From Bacteriovoracaceae bacterium (GTDB taxonomy: Bacteria; Bdellovibrionota; Bacteriovoracia; Bacteriovoracales; Bacteriovoracaceae), in NCBI GenBank assembly GCA_947377285.1, contig CANCFT010000015.1:18518-82517 (forward strand): 64,000 bases of DNA, given 5' to 3'. This document shows, one piece after another, positions 9,441-17,858 of the stretch. Within the stretch, counting starts at the first letter, position 1. Every line of letters begins with the position of its first letter. A model generated the notes under the pieces. The model was not told where the DNA came from, searched no databases, and was given only the letters and a program-made list of their open reading frames with translations. The translations under genes were made by a program, and so were the position numbers.

Positions 9441-9650
9441 ATGAAAAATTTATTAAAAGCTGCATCTCTTTCTACATTATTAATTTTTACTTCTTGTGCT
9501 CATTACCAAGGGTGTAAAAAATGTTGTTGCACTTCACAATGTGAAATGAAAAAAGGTGAGCAATGCCCGATGAAAGGTGATCACGACATGAAAGACATGA
9601 AAGACATGAAAGAACATGACATGAAAGATATGCCTGCAACTAAGAAATAA
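9441..9650 (+). CDS. Small Cys/Met/His-rich lipoprotein, possible metal binder
   Basis: A 69-residue protein with a lipoprotein-type signal ending IFTSC. The short mature part is unusual: a cysteine cluster (CKKCCC, then SQC and EQC) followed by tandem DMK/DMKDMKEHDMKDM units rich in Met, Asp and His. Such residues often bind copper, nickel or zinc, so metal binding or buffering in the periplasm is a reasonable inference; nothing proves it. TATAAT at 9406-9411 and GGAG at 9432 fit a promoter and ribosome binding site of its own. Confidence 0.7.
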   Translation: MKNLLKAASLSTLLIFTSCAHYQGCKKCCCTSQCEMKKGEQCPMKGDHDMKDMKDMKEHDMKDMPATKK

Positions 9651-9717
9651 GTAGGGCAATTTTGCTTCTCTTATCACCAGTCTAAAAAAAGATTATAATT
9701 AAGACTGAGGAGCTTTT

Positions 9718-9912
9718 ATGAAAAAATGGATCCAATGTTCGTTATTTACCTTTATACTATCAATGTTTTTGGTCTCATGTGCCCACCAACCGACTCAAGA
9801 TCGAGCAGTTGCGGCCCAAAACTCCAAATCGTGTTGGGATTCGGTTAAGGGCGAGTATCAAAATTACTTTGATTCTGTTGAAAAGTGTATAGAAAAACAA
9901 TCAGATAAATGA
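9718..9912 (+). CDS. Small lipoprotein, unknown
   Basis: A 64-residue protein of unknown function with signal peptide and lipobox LVSC (Cys near residue 21), preceded by GAGGAG. The mature chain is about 43 residues, hydrophilic, with two more cysteines (KSCWDS and EKCIEK) that could form a disulfide. The 67-base gap before it contains CAGTCT...AGACTG arms with a TATAAT inside, so it probably has its own promoter. Confidence 0.65.
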   Translation: MKKWIQCSLFTFILSMFLVSCAHQPTQDRAVAAQNSKSCWDSVKGEYQNYFDSVEKCIEKQSDK

Positions 9913-9919
9913 TACATAA

Positions 9920-9944
9920 CCCCCCATTAGAGTATTTTGGGGGG
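9920..9944 (+). promoter_or_regulatory. Hairpin covering the ribosome binding site of the porin-like gene
   Basis: CCCCCCA at 9920-9926 pairs with TGGGGGG at 9938-9944 (7 bp, six of them G-C, 11-base loop). The G run is also the only ribosome binding sequence for the ATG at 9949, five bases downstream. The structure could act as a terminator for the small lipoprotein gene or as a translational lock; no T run follows, which favours the second. Confidence 0.55.
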
Positions 9945-9948
9945 ATTT

Positions 9949-11136
9949 ATGAAAACGATTATTTTCGCTTTTTTGATAGCGGTTATATTACCAAATGTCT
10001 CATTCGCACTTGATGCTGCCGTAAAAGGCTTCATTGCTCTCGACGGGCTTAATTACAAAAAAATTCAACGTACCAATGATTCTTTAAATATTGGTATTGG
10101 TGTCTTAGATTTAAAAATATTTGCTGAACAAGATAATATGACTGCTGCCATCAAACTCAATATCGATGGAAATCTTGCCATTCAAAATAATTTATTTGAA
10201 GAAGCTTATGCTACTTATAGAGGTTTCAAAAACTTCAAAATTACTCTCGGTAAAGGGGTCGTCAAATTTCAAAATCTTCATTGGGGAGTTGTTGCTAATA
10301 CTTACCAAGATGGAGGAACAATTTTAGAAAGTGAAAATAGTATCAGAAAGTTAAGCAATAAAGCTCTTCTTGCAATTGCCTATGGAAATAAAGGAGTTGG
10401 ATACACAAATACTTTTACACTTTGGGGTGATAGCTCTGATGTGCAATATGATGAAAAAGGAAATGTTAAATATATCAGTAATGGATCGGCCACTTCAAAA
10501 TTCATCACAGCCTATGAAACGAAAGCTGTCCCCTCTTTTACCACCCAAAAACAATTAGGCTTGGCAAACAAGTTTGAGCTCTATCGTACGCAAGATTGGA
10601 CTTTTACAACTGGCCAGATGTATTACAAAAATAAACTTCAAGACAAACCGACATATGCAATTGATTTTGGAGCTACACTCGATAGTACAGTTTGGGAATA
10701 TTGGCTTGATGCCATTTATGGTTTTACGAGTAAATCTCCTTTTGAAAGTTATACTACTTTTAGAAAAAATGAATATTTTATCCAAACAGGATTGCAGTAT
10801 CATATTGATGAATACTGGAGTGTGCTGACTAACCTCGAATACTTACATGTTAAAGATCAGGCCCATACATACACACCATTTACTCTTGATGGAATAACAT
10901 ATTCAGCTGATTCAAAAATTAATAAATTAGGTAAAACTGTAGTCTCTTCAAATTATAAATTAGAAATTGGGGCCCAATATAAATTGTCTAAAAGTTCTTT
11001 TATTACATCAGGTGTCCTTTATGAACGAAAGTTAGCGGCCCTTGATGGCATCAAAGACTTATCATCTATTAAAGGCGTCTATAACCCCAATACAGAGGCA
11101 TTCCAACTCTTATCTAGTATTTCCTTTTGGTTTTAA
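9949..11136 (+). CDS. Outer-membrane beta-barrel (porin-like) protein
   Basis: Exported protein of about 395 residues, function unknown. The start ATG at 9949 is chosen because it begins a clean signal peptide ([19 protein letters not shown]) and has a G run five bases upstream; the TTG at 9937 lies within the hairpin. The mature sequence alternates polar and hydrophobic residues with many aromatic positions, as in trimeric porins or alginate-type barrels, and ends SSISFWF, a terminal aromatic typical of BAM-assembled barrels. Its stop overlaps the cysK stop on the other strand in the sequence TTAA. Confidence 0.75.
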   Translation: MKTIIFAFLIAVILPNVSFALDAAVKGFIALDGLNYKKIQRTNDSLNIGIGVLDLKIFAEQDNMTAAIKLNIDGNLAIQNNLFEEAYATYRGFKNFKITLGKGVVKFQNLHWGVVANTYQDGGTILESENSIRKLSNKALLAIAYGNKGVGYTNTFTLWGDSSDVQYDEKGNVKYISNGSATSKFITAYETKAVPSFTTQKQLGLANKFELYRTQDWTFTTGQMYYKNKLQDKPTYAIDFGATLDSTVWEYWLDAIYGFTSKSPFESYTTFRKNEYFIQTGLQYHIDEYWSVLTNLEYLHVKDQAHTYTPFTLDGITYSADSKINKLGKTVVSSNYKLEIGAQYKLSKSSFITSGVLYERKLAALDGIKDLSSIKGVYNPNTEAFQLLSSISFWF

Positions 11137-12056
11137 AAAAGTCCTTCTATAGATAAATAGCGCTCTCCAGTGTCGTAGCAAAATGTTAAAACTTTTGAGC
11201 CTGCTGGAATTTCGCTAATTTTACGGGACACGGCCGCAAGGCTTGCTCCGCTAGAAATTCCTAAAAGTATCCCCTCTTTTTTAGCGGCATCACGAGCGAA
11301 TTGATAAGCCTCATCTTTTGAAATAGTAACGACTCCATCAAGAATTTCACTATTTAAAATTTGAGGGATAAAACCAGCGCCAATTCCTTGAATAGCATGT
11401 GGACCTGGAGCTCCACCAGAAAGTACCGGTGAATCAAGCGGTTCAACGGCAATCACTTTTAAGTTCGGAAATTTTTTCTTTAAGACTTCAGCGCACCCTG
11501 TAAGATGCCCACCAGTACCAACTCCCGTTATCATATAATCGAGACCTAATGGAAAATCTTCAGCTATTTCTAAAGCTGTCGTTTGACGATGTATTTCAAC
11601 ATTGGACATATTTTCAAACTGCATAGGCATCCATGAATTTTTATTTTCACTTACAAGTTCGCGCGCACGCTCAATGGCCCCTTTCATTCCTTTTTCTTTG
11701 GGAGTAAGAACTAACTCCGCTCCATAGATACTCATCAATCGACGACGCTCTAAACTCATACTCTCTGGCATTGTTAAAATAAGTCGGTATCCTTTTACGG
11801 CCGCGGCCATCGCGAGACCAACACCGGTGTTTCCAGAAGTTGGCTCTATAATAATTGTCTCTTTTTTCAGTAATCCTTTTTTTTCTGCATCCTCAATCAT
11901 TGCTTTTCCAATGCGGTCTTTTATAGATCCACCAGGATTGGATTTTTCTAATTTAATATAGACTTCGATATTTTTATTTAAAGCATCTGGAAAAAGTTTA
12001 TTAATCTTTACAATTGGAGTTTTCCCAATAGTGTCTAAGATGTTTTCATATTTCAT
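11133..12056 (-). CDS. cysK: Cysteine synthase
   Basis: PLP-dependent O-acetylserine sulfhydrylase making cysteine from O-acetylserine and sulfide. The PLP lysine lies in [10 protein letters not shown] near residue 45, followed by [10 protein letters not shown] (substrate loop) and [10 protein letters not shown] (phosphate site). At 307 residues the length is normal. The start overlaps the cysE end by 11 bases, indicating an operon with coupled translation. A CysM-like or cystathionine beta-synthase role is less likely beside cysE. Confidence 0.94.
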   Translation of the reverse strand: MKYENILDTIGKTPIVKINKLFPDALNKNIEVYIKLEKSNPGGSIKDRIGKAMIEDAEKKGLLKKETIIIEPTSGNTGVGLAMAAAVKGYRLILTMPESMSLERRRLMSIYGAELVLTPKEKGMKGAIERARELVSENKNSWMPMQFENMSNVEIHRQTTALEIAEDFPLGLDYMITGVGTGGHLTGCAEVLKKKFPNLKVIAVEPLDSPVLSGGAPGPHAIQGIGAGFIPQILNSEILDGVVTISKDEAYQFARDAAKKEGILLGISSGASLAAVSRKISEIPAGSKVLTFCYDTGERYLSIEGLF

Positions 12057-12918
12057 AAGTTAATTCCTCCAGTAGATTAATTTCATTTTTATTTTTATTT
12101 TTAAGATTGAGTCGATCTAATCGAACTTCACTCTTATGATAGACCAATGAAAAAGAGGGAACACTTTTTGTCATCCAAACGTTACCCCCAATAACACTGT
12201 ACTCTCCAATGACTGTTTCACCACCAAGGATAGTGGCATGAGAATAAATCACGCAATTATCCTCAATGGTTGGATGTCTTTTAGTTTGGGCTTTGTTTTT
12301 TTCAACACTCAAAGCTCCTAAAGTCACACCTTGATAAATTTTAACATTGTTGCCAATAACTGAAGTCTCACCAATTACAACCCCAGTACCGTGATCGATA
12401 AAAAAGGATTCTCCGATAATGGCACCTGGATGAATATCTATTCCTGTTTTTTCGTGAGCTATTTCACAAATTAATCTTGGAATGATGGGAATTTGATGGT
12501 TATAAAAAAAATGGGCCAGCCTATAGGCCGTAATTGCAAAAAGACCAGGATAGGTTAATAAAACTTCTACTGTATCAGTCGCGGCGGGATCACCAAGGAG
12601 CAGGACCTCTGCATCTTTTTCGACTTGTTTTGAAAGTGGAATAATCTCTTTAGCATAGTCATTAATTATATTTTTAATGAGACTTTCATCTTTATTATTT
12701 TGTAAAACATTCCGAATGAGTCTTTCAAGATCAACTAAATGCATGCTCAAAACAGAATCCAACTCTTCTAATGAAAGATATTTCTTTCGAACCATTCCTG
12801 GAAACAAGAGATCAAGAGAATCTTTAAAAAAAACTTCAACGGAGGATCTTTCCAATGAACACTGTGATGAAAATTGGCATTTATGAAGGTATATTTTTTT
12901 TGAAATTTCTTGCATCAA
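12046..12918 (-). CDS. cysE: Serine O-acetyltransferase
   Basis: Acetylates L-serine with acetyl-CoA, the first step of cysteine synthesis. The hexapeptide-repeat core is plain: [23 protein letters not shown], then [15 protein letters not shown] and further IG-type turns. The catalytic His is in DHGTG. The chain ends in LTYEI; in CysE proteins a C-terminal Ile inserts into the CysK active site to form the cysteine synthase complex, so the two products of this operon probably interact. An extended -10 promoter and a palindrome lie just upstream. Confidence 0.94.
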   Translation of the reverse strand: MMQEISKKIYLHKCQFSSQCSLERSSVEVFFKDSLDLLFPGMVRKKYLSLEELDSVLSMHLVDLERLIRNVLQNNKDESLIKNIINDYAKEIIPLSKQVEKDAEVLLLGDPAATDTVEVLLTYPGLFAITAYRLAHFFYNHQIPIIPRLICEIAHEKTGIDIHPGAIIGESFFIDHGTGVVIGETSVIGNNVKIYQGVTLGALSVEKNKAQTKRHPTIEDNCVIYSHATILGGETVIGEYSVIGGNVWMTKSVPSFSLVYHKSEVRLDRLNLKNKNKNEINLLEELTYEI

Positions 12919-12944
12919 CTTTCCTTTTAAAAAACAGTCTAGGT

Positions 12945-12968
12945 ATTATACCATGTAAATTCTACATG
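12945..12968 (-). promoter_or_regulatory. cysE-cysK promoter with palindromic operator candidate
   Basis: On the minus strand TGGTATAAT gives an extended -10 element about 27 bases before the cysE ATG. Directly upstream is the perfect repeat CATGTA-AATTC-TACATG (12952-12968), where a -35-binding regulator or activator could sit. No good -35 hexamer is visible, in line with an extended -10 or an activated promoter. Confidence 0.6.
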
Positions 12969-13076
12969 CCTTCCAATATATTAGAGTAAATTTTTCAAAT
13001 AACTGGAAATCAATAAGGTATATTGCTAAATGCTATTGGAGAACTGATTGTTTCTAATATTTCTAGGATTACCTAA

Positions 13077-13997
13077 ATGTTCCGAATTATCCTTTTGTTA
13101 CTCTTTTGTGTAACTTTAAATGACAAAGCTTTTGCTTTCGATCAATTAGATATTAACCCCAGACTTATTTATGGAAAAGATGATCGCTATGAAGTGGCCG
13201 AATATAACAATGAAGATTTTATTGAAAAAGCTCGTTCGGTGGCAATAAGAATTTCTAAACGACGGTTAAGCCAAAATCGAGAAGATGAAAATAGTCTAAA
13301 TTTTCCACTTCTCACTCTCAAAAAAGCCATCCCCCAATTATGTACTAATGAACGATTTTATGATCAGTATAGTGTAGGCGATTGTTCAGGTTTTTTAATT
13401 GGCCCCTCTACTCTTGTGACGGCCGGACATTGCATGATGACTGAAGTTGATTGTGCTAAACATTTTTGGGTTTTTGATTTTAAATTAGGCACAACTCAAT
13501 TTAGTAAAAATAATGTGTATAGTTGTAAAAAAATTATCACTCAAAAATATATTTATTCTGACAAAGAAGTCTCTGATTATGCCGTCATTGAACTTGACCG
13601 AGAAATTCCAGACAGGCAGCCACTTCTCTTTAGAAAATTTGGACGAATTAAATTCAACACTCCCCTTTTAGTTATTGGTCATCCTATGGGACTTCCAATG
13701 AAAATTACAGACGGAGCACGAGTTACTCGGATGAATGACATCGAAAAAGAACATCCATTTAAGACTTGGTGGTTAAAATTTAATTATTTTACTGCCAATT
13801 TAGACACTTATGGAGGAAATTCAGGCTCACCTGTTTTCAATAAAGATTCAGGAGAGGTTGAAGGAATATTAGTCAAAGGTGCTGATGACTTTGTTATCAA
13901 CCAAACCTTGGGATGCCAGGAGTCTAGACACTTAAGCAATGCTTCAATTAATTCTTACGAAAAAGTCATGCGAATTACGAAAGTGCCAGGAATTTAA
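13077..13997 (+). CDS. Secreted trypsin-like serine protease
   Basis: Exported S1-family endopeptidase. A signal peptide of about 20 residues ends AFAF. The catalytic triad is readable: His in LVTAGHCM near residue 117, Asp in SDYAVIELD near 163 and Ser in GGNSGSPVF near 245. The protein resembles V8/Glu-type and predator-secreted trypsins more than digestive trypsin. An arginine-rich stretch before the protease core (AIRISKRRLSQNRE) may contain the activation site. The stop codon overlaps the hemB stop as TTAA. In a predator such enzymes can digest prey proteins, but that role is inferred. Confidence 0.88.
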   Translation: MFRIILLLLFCVTLNDKAFAFDQLDINPRLIYGKDDRYEVAEYNNEDFIEKARSVAIRISKRRLSQNREDENSLNFPLLTLKKAIPQLCTNERFYDQYSVGDCSGFLIGPSTLVTAGHCMMTEVDCAKHFWVFDFKLGTTQFSKNNVYSCKKIITQKYIYSDKEVSDYAVIELDREIPDRQPLLFRKFGRIKFNTPLLVIGHPMGLPMKITDGARVTRMNDIEKEHPFKTWWLKFNYFTANLDTYGGNSGSPVFNKDSGEVEGILVKGADDFVINQTLGCQESRHLSNASINSYEKVMRITKVPGI

Positions 13998-14983
13998 AAA
14001 GTCTGCTGGAGACTTTTTGCTGCTTCTTTGGCGAAATAAGTTAGAATCATATCTGAGCCGGCGCGCTTGAAACTCCAAAGCATTTCAATCATCACTTTTT
14101 CACCGTCAATCCAGCCTTTTTCGGCCGCAGCTTTTACCATGGCGTACTCTCCACTCACGTTATAAGCGGCCAAGGGAAGAGTGGTATTGTCTCTGAGGGT
14201 TTTGATAACGTCGAGATAGGGAAGTCCCGGTTTAACCATTAAAATATCTGCTCCTTCTGATTCATCGAGATAAGCTTCGCGAAGTGCCTCACGAACATTT
14301 GCATAATCCATTTGGTAGGTTTTTTTATCACCTTTTTTAGGAGCTGAGCCAAGGGCGTCTCTAAATGGTCCATAAAAAGCTGAAGCGTATTTTGCAGCAT
14401 ATGACATAATCGCCACATTTGATAAATTTTCTTCATCAAGTGCGTCTCTTATAAATCCAACCCGACCGTCCATCATATCTGAAGGACCTAAAATATCAGA
14501 GCCAGACTTCGCTTGAACAATCGACATTTTTGCCAAAACTTCTAACGTGGCATCGTTTAAAATTTCACCCGTTTTTGGATCGACTAATCCATCATGGCCG
14601 TCACTAGAATAGGGATCTAGAGCAACATCAGTCATTACTAATAAATCTGGAAGCGCATTTTTCACTTCTTTAATGGCCCTTTGATAAAGGCCATCTGGAT
14701 TAAAGGCTTCAGTGGCACGACCATTTTTTAATTGATTATCAATTGCCGGAAATAATGAAACACAAGGAATACCTAAATCAAAAAGTTCTTTGCACTCACG
14801 AACCAACAGATCAATTGAAAGCCGAGAGATCCCTGGCATTGAGTGAATGGGTTCTGAAATATTTTTACCGTCAATGACAAATAAAGGAGCGATTAAATCG
14901 TGGGTTGATAAATGTGTTTCTCGGATCAGATTTCTAATGGCCGGAGTTTGACGGTTTCTTCTAGGTCTTGAAATATTAAGCAT
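13994..14983 (-). CDS. hemB: Porphobilinogen synthase (ALA dehydratase)
   Basis: Condenses two 5-aminolevulinate molecules to porphobilinogen in heme synthesis. Recognised from the N-terminal RPRRNRQTPAIRNL, from VMTDVALDPYSSDGHDG (metal-site region in which the usual zinc cysteines are replaced by Ala/Asp-type residues, as in Mg-dependent forms), YQMDYAN, ADILMVKPGLPYLD (Schiff-base Lys) and AYNVSGEYAM. At 329 residues the size is normal. It lies 21 bases after sufE on the same strand, so heme and Fe-S functions are probably co-transcribed. Confidence 0.95.
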   Translation of the reverse strand: MLNISRPRRNRQTPAIRNLIRETHLSTHDLIAPLFVIDGKNISEPIHSMPGISRLSIDLLVRECKELFDLGIPCVSLFPAIDNQLKNGRATEAFNPDGLYQRAIKEVKNALPDLLVMTDVALDPYSSDGHDGLVDPKTGEILNDATLEVLAKMSIVQAKSGSDILGPSDMMDGRVGFIRDALDEENLSNVAIMSYAAKYASAFYGPFRDALGSAPKKGDKKTYQMDYANVREALREAYLDESEGADILMVKPGLPYLDVIKTLRDNTTLPLAAYNVSGEYAMVKAAAEKGWIDGEKVMIEMLWSFKRAGSDMILTYFAKEAAKSLQQTF

Positions 14984-15004
14984 AATGGCCTCGATATAAA
15001 TTTT

Positions 15005-15436
15005 TTATTGTTTACTCATTTGAAGTTTTGCCTTGAAGGCCATTGCGTAGAAAGAAATCTGCTTAACCATTGCAGTTAGCCCATTGGCCCGACTCATAGA
15101 AAGATGTTCGCGCAATCCAATATCTTCTAAAAAAGTTGGCTTAGTTGACAAAATTTCATCAGGAGTTGACTCTGAATAGACATATACCAAGAGGGCCACA
15201 ATACCTTTTACAATTGAAGCATCACTGTCGGCGCTAAAATGGATTCTATCACCTACTAAGCTCGCATATAACCAAACTTGGGACTGGCATCCTTTTATTT
15301 TGTTTTCTTCTGTTTTAAATTCGTCATTCATTACCGGCATTTTTTTACCGAGGTCAATAAGGTGTTTGTAGCGAGCTTCCCATTCACCAAAACTTTTGAA
15401 ATCTTCTTTGAGTTTATGAATTCTCTGATCGATCAT
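15005..15436 (-). CDS. sufE: SufE-type cysteine desulfuration protein
   Basis: Accepts persulfide sulfur from the desulfurase SufS and passes it to the Fe-S scaffold. The active-site cysteine is in IKGCQSQVW near residue 53; MPVMNDEFKTEENKIKGC and LSMSRANGLTAMVK are also family segments. The start is placed at ATG 15436, giving 143 residues, the normal SufE length, with GCGGGA upstream; a TTG 11 codons earlier is also possible but lacks a ribosome binding site. sufS and sufBCD are not in the window. Confidence 0.9.
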   Translation of the reverse strand: MIDQRIHKLKEDFKSFGEWEARYKHLIDLGKKMPVMNDEFKTEENKIKGCQSQVWLYASLVGDRIHFSADSDASIVKGIVALLVYVYSESTPDEILSTKPTFLEDIGLREHLSMSRANGLTAMVKQISFYAMAFKAKLQMSKQ

Positions 15437-15562
15437 TTTTTCCCGCTTATAAATACCTGATTTACTCAAACAACTATAACACCAAAAATGGTAAAAATTA
15501 AGACAAAATAGGACACAAATTTTCTCAATTCCTAAATAATCTGTCTATGTTAGAATGAATAA

Positions 15563-16696
15563 ATGACACAACTCCAAAATACTATCACAAAGGGTCGCAT
15601 TTTAGTCTACCGAGTCTTTGATATCGGGGAAGAAGTAAACTTAGAAAAGGCAGAAAAAATTCTGTCTGAGTCAACTACTACTAGGTCTAAGTTTCGATTG
15701 AGTAAAATAAATCGCCAAGCAGTTATCGTCTCCAATGACCCATTAAGTATACTTTTAGGGTCCTATACTTTTTCAGAAAAAAACACTGAGCTAAGTTGCG
15801 ATATCAGCGCAAAACTTTGGGATTTTGGAACTCTTTCTATTACTTTTGAATTCTCTATTCCTCAAGGCCACACAATAGATGATTTGCGAGGCTTATCGAA
15901 GTCGATTCAAGACATCGAAGCTCTCGATGACCATGCTCGCTCTAAGGCTTATGAACTGAGTCACCAAATCCAAGAGGCCATAGGGAAAATAAATGAAATA
16001 AAAGACTCAGAAGTAAATGAAGATTTTATTCTTTATTTTATTGAAAAATTCGCAAATGATTACGAGGATGCTTCAAAGATTTTAGAACATGAAGATATAG
16101 CGGCCCTTATTTTATCAGAAGAAAAAGGCCTATTATCTCCTCAGATTAATGAACGTTTATACGAAACAAAATTACAATATTATAAAAATGACCTGGCCGT
16201 CATAGACTGGAACTCTGCTTTTATCATTGAGCCAAGTGGCTCTCTCGATATACCTGATGTTATAGAATTTGCCTTAAACCAATTATTAGAAATGCGCTAT
16301 TATGACGATTTACTCGATAAAAAATTGCGCGAAATTTACTCGGCAATTGAGTTAAAAGATTTGAGTATTTTTTCATCTCGGTATACTGACCTGGCCTTAG
16401 AAGCAGGCCAGCGCTATATTGAAATTGCTGAAATCGTTGAGACCGTTGAGAATTCACTAAAAGTTATTGGAGATCTCTATCATTCAGTCGTTTTTAGAAT
16501 GGCATCAAAGAAGTTTAGATTTTCAGATTGGCAAACAAGCATTGATAATAAGCTAGAAAACCTGGCCGATATTTGTAAATTACTACTAGATAATATTAAT
16601 CACAAACGCAGCCATATTCTCGAACTAACAGTCATAGCACTTATTAGCTTTGAGCTCATTCCGCTGTTTACGCAATTGCAAAATTTATTTAAATAA
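15563..16696 (+). CDS. RMD1/DUF155-like protein with C-terminal membrane helix
   Basis: Function unknown. The 377-residue chain has a mixed N-terminal domain with VYRVFDIGEEV and a helical C-terminal half. The segment IEPSGSLDIPDVIEFALNQL, the following MRYYDDLLDKKLREIY and the end NHKRSHILELTVIALISFEL with a hydrophobic last helix fit the RMD1/YagE (DUF155) family, whose yeast members sit in mitochondria. The match is by motif only. It is convergent with the next gene, with two bases between the stops. Confidence 0.7.
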   Translation: MTQLQNTITKGRILVYRVFDIGEEVNLEKAEKILSESTTTRSKFRLSKINRQAVIVSNDPLSILLGSYTFSEKNTELSCDISAKLWDFGTLSITFEFSIPQGHTIDDLRGLSKSIQDIEALDDHARSKAYELSHQIQEAIGKINEIKDSEVNEDFILYFIEKFANDYEDASKILEHEDIAALILSEEKGLLSPQINERLYETKLQYYKNDLAVIDWNSAFIIEPSGSLDIPDVIEFALNQLLEMRYYDDLLDKKLREIYSAIELKDLSIFSSRYTDLALEAGQRYIEIAEIVETVENSLKVIGDLYHSVVFRMASKKFRFSDWQTSIDNKLENLADICKLLLDNINHKRSHILELTVIALISFELIPLFTQLQNLFK

Positions 16697-16698
16697 AA

Positions 16699-17103
16699 TT
16701 AAAGAATTGGAGTCACACTTACGGTCATGCCTTTCACAGAAACCATGGAAGGTTTCCCAATTTTTGCAATAATCTCTTTAGTAGCATAGGCTTTAGATCC
16801 ACTCGTTTTATAAAACTTCATTTCAATTGAAACTTCATTTTTATTTTTACCGATTCGCGGATTGAGCTCTATCACAACATTTTTATTATTGATCATTTTA
16901 GATATTTCTGCCGTCTGGTAAAATGGCATTGATAGATCTGATTTTAATGTTTTATTTTTTCCCTTAAACTGCATATTAAGATTGATCATTTGGGGAATAC
17001 TTTCAGCTTTTGCTAAATTAGCGATTGAACTAAATCCACCAAAGACAACTAATATAACCAGAAAGGAAAACTGCTTTTTAAAAAAGCCCTTTACGTTTGC
17101 CAT
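16699..17103 (-). CDS. Small exported protein, unknown
   Basis: A 134-residue protein. The N-terminus is basic, then a long hydrophobic segment (FSFLVILVVFGGFSSIANLAKA) ends in a plausible signal-peptidase site before ESIPQM. The mature part is beta-rich with many Lys and Met (KGMTVSVTPIL at the end) and no cysteine. I recognise no family. It stands alone between two unrelated genes, with upstream AGGGTGAAA as ribosome binding site. Confidence 0.65.
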   Translation of the reverse strand: MANVKGFFKKQFSFLVILVVFGGFSSIANLAKAESIPQMINLNMQFKGKNKTLKSDLSMPFYQTAEISKMINNKNVVIELNPRIGKNKNEVSIEMKFYKTSGSKAYATKEIIAKIGKPSMVSVKGMTVSVTPIL

Positions 17104-17180
17104 TTTTCACCCTCATAGTAAAAAAAAATTCTCTAGTAAATTGAGTATAAAGAAAGTTTGAAGTAGATGGCAATTTTAAT

Positions 17181-17858
17181 CTAAAAACTTTTTTGTAAAA
17201 TTATTTCAGGCAGTAAAAAAAGTTCTCGATTTAAACATAAAGTGAAATCAATTTTAAAGGCCTTCAAAGCAATTCCTTCAGAGTGAAATGGTACTGTCGA
17301 CCCGTAAAGAACGTCGCCAACAATAGGTTCATTATGTCGGTAAAGTTCATAGCGAAGCTGATGAGAGCGCCCAGTTATAGGTGAGAGTTCCCAATGAGAA
17401 AGGCCTGATTCATCTATAAATACTAACTTGGCCCGCGTCTCACTTTCTTTGCCATGAGGTGACTCGTAGGCCCTTTTTTTTCCCCGCAAAAGTCTACAAG
17501 TCCACTTCATTTCTTCACCTATTAAAAAGTCTCCAGCAGACTTTTCAGGAGATTTTGTTAAGGCAGAATAAGTTTTCTTAATAGTTTTTTGTTCAAACCA
17601 AGCATTCCCGGCTTTTTGAGCTTGAGGACTTAAAGCATAAAGAATGAGACCTTGAACTTCAAAATCCAGACGGTGAACCGGGTATATTGTTTTTCCTAAA
17701 TCTGTTTGGAGAATATGCCCTAAACAAAGCCTGGTTTCAGCTTTTCCCAAGCGAGAAGGTACACTTAAGACGTTTGGAAATTTATCAACAATGATAAAAT
17801 GCTCATTTTGAAAAACTGACTTGTAGCTCATACGCCCTTCAAGCTCCACTTTTTCCAT
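17181..17858 (-). CDS. RluA-family pseudouridine synthase
   Basis: Isomerises uridine to pseudouridine in rRNA or tRNA. The catalytic Asp lies in VHRLDFEVQGLILY near residue 65; the usual T-S-G after the aspartate is altered to V-Q-G. The second conserved segment PITGRSHQLRYELYRHNEPIVGD and the last LYGS are clear. It is short (225 residues) with no S4 domain, like the RluA/TruC subgroup. Its start overlaps the end of asnB by 20 bases. The target nucleotide cannot be told from sequence. Confidence 0.88.
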   Translation of the reverse strand: MEKVELEGRMSYKSVFQNEHFIIVDKFPNVLSVPSRLGKAETRLCLGHILQTDLGKTIYPVHRLDFEVQGLILYALSPQAQKAGNAWFEQKTIKKTYSALTKSPEKSAGDFLIGEEMKWTCRLLRGKKRAYESPHGKESETRAKLVFIDESGLSHWELSPITGRSHQLRYELYRHNEPIVGDVLYGSTVPFHSEGIALKAFKIDFTLCLNRELFLLPEIILQKSF

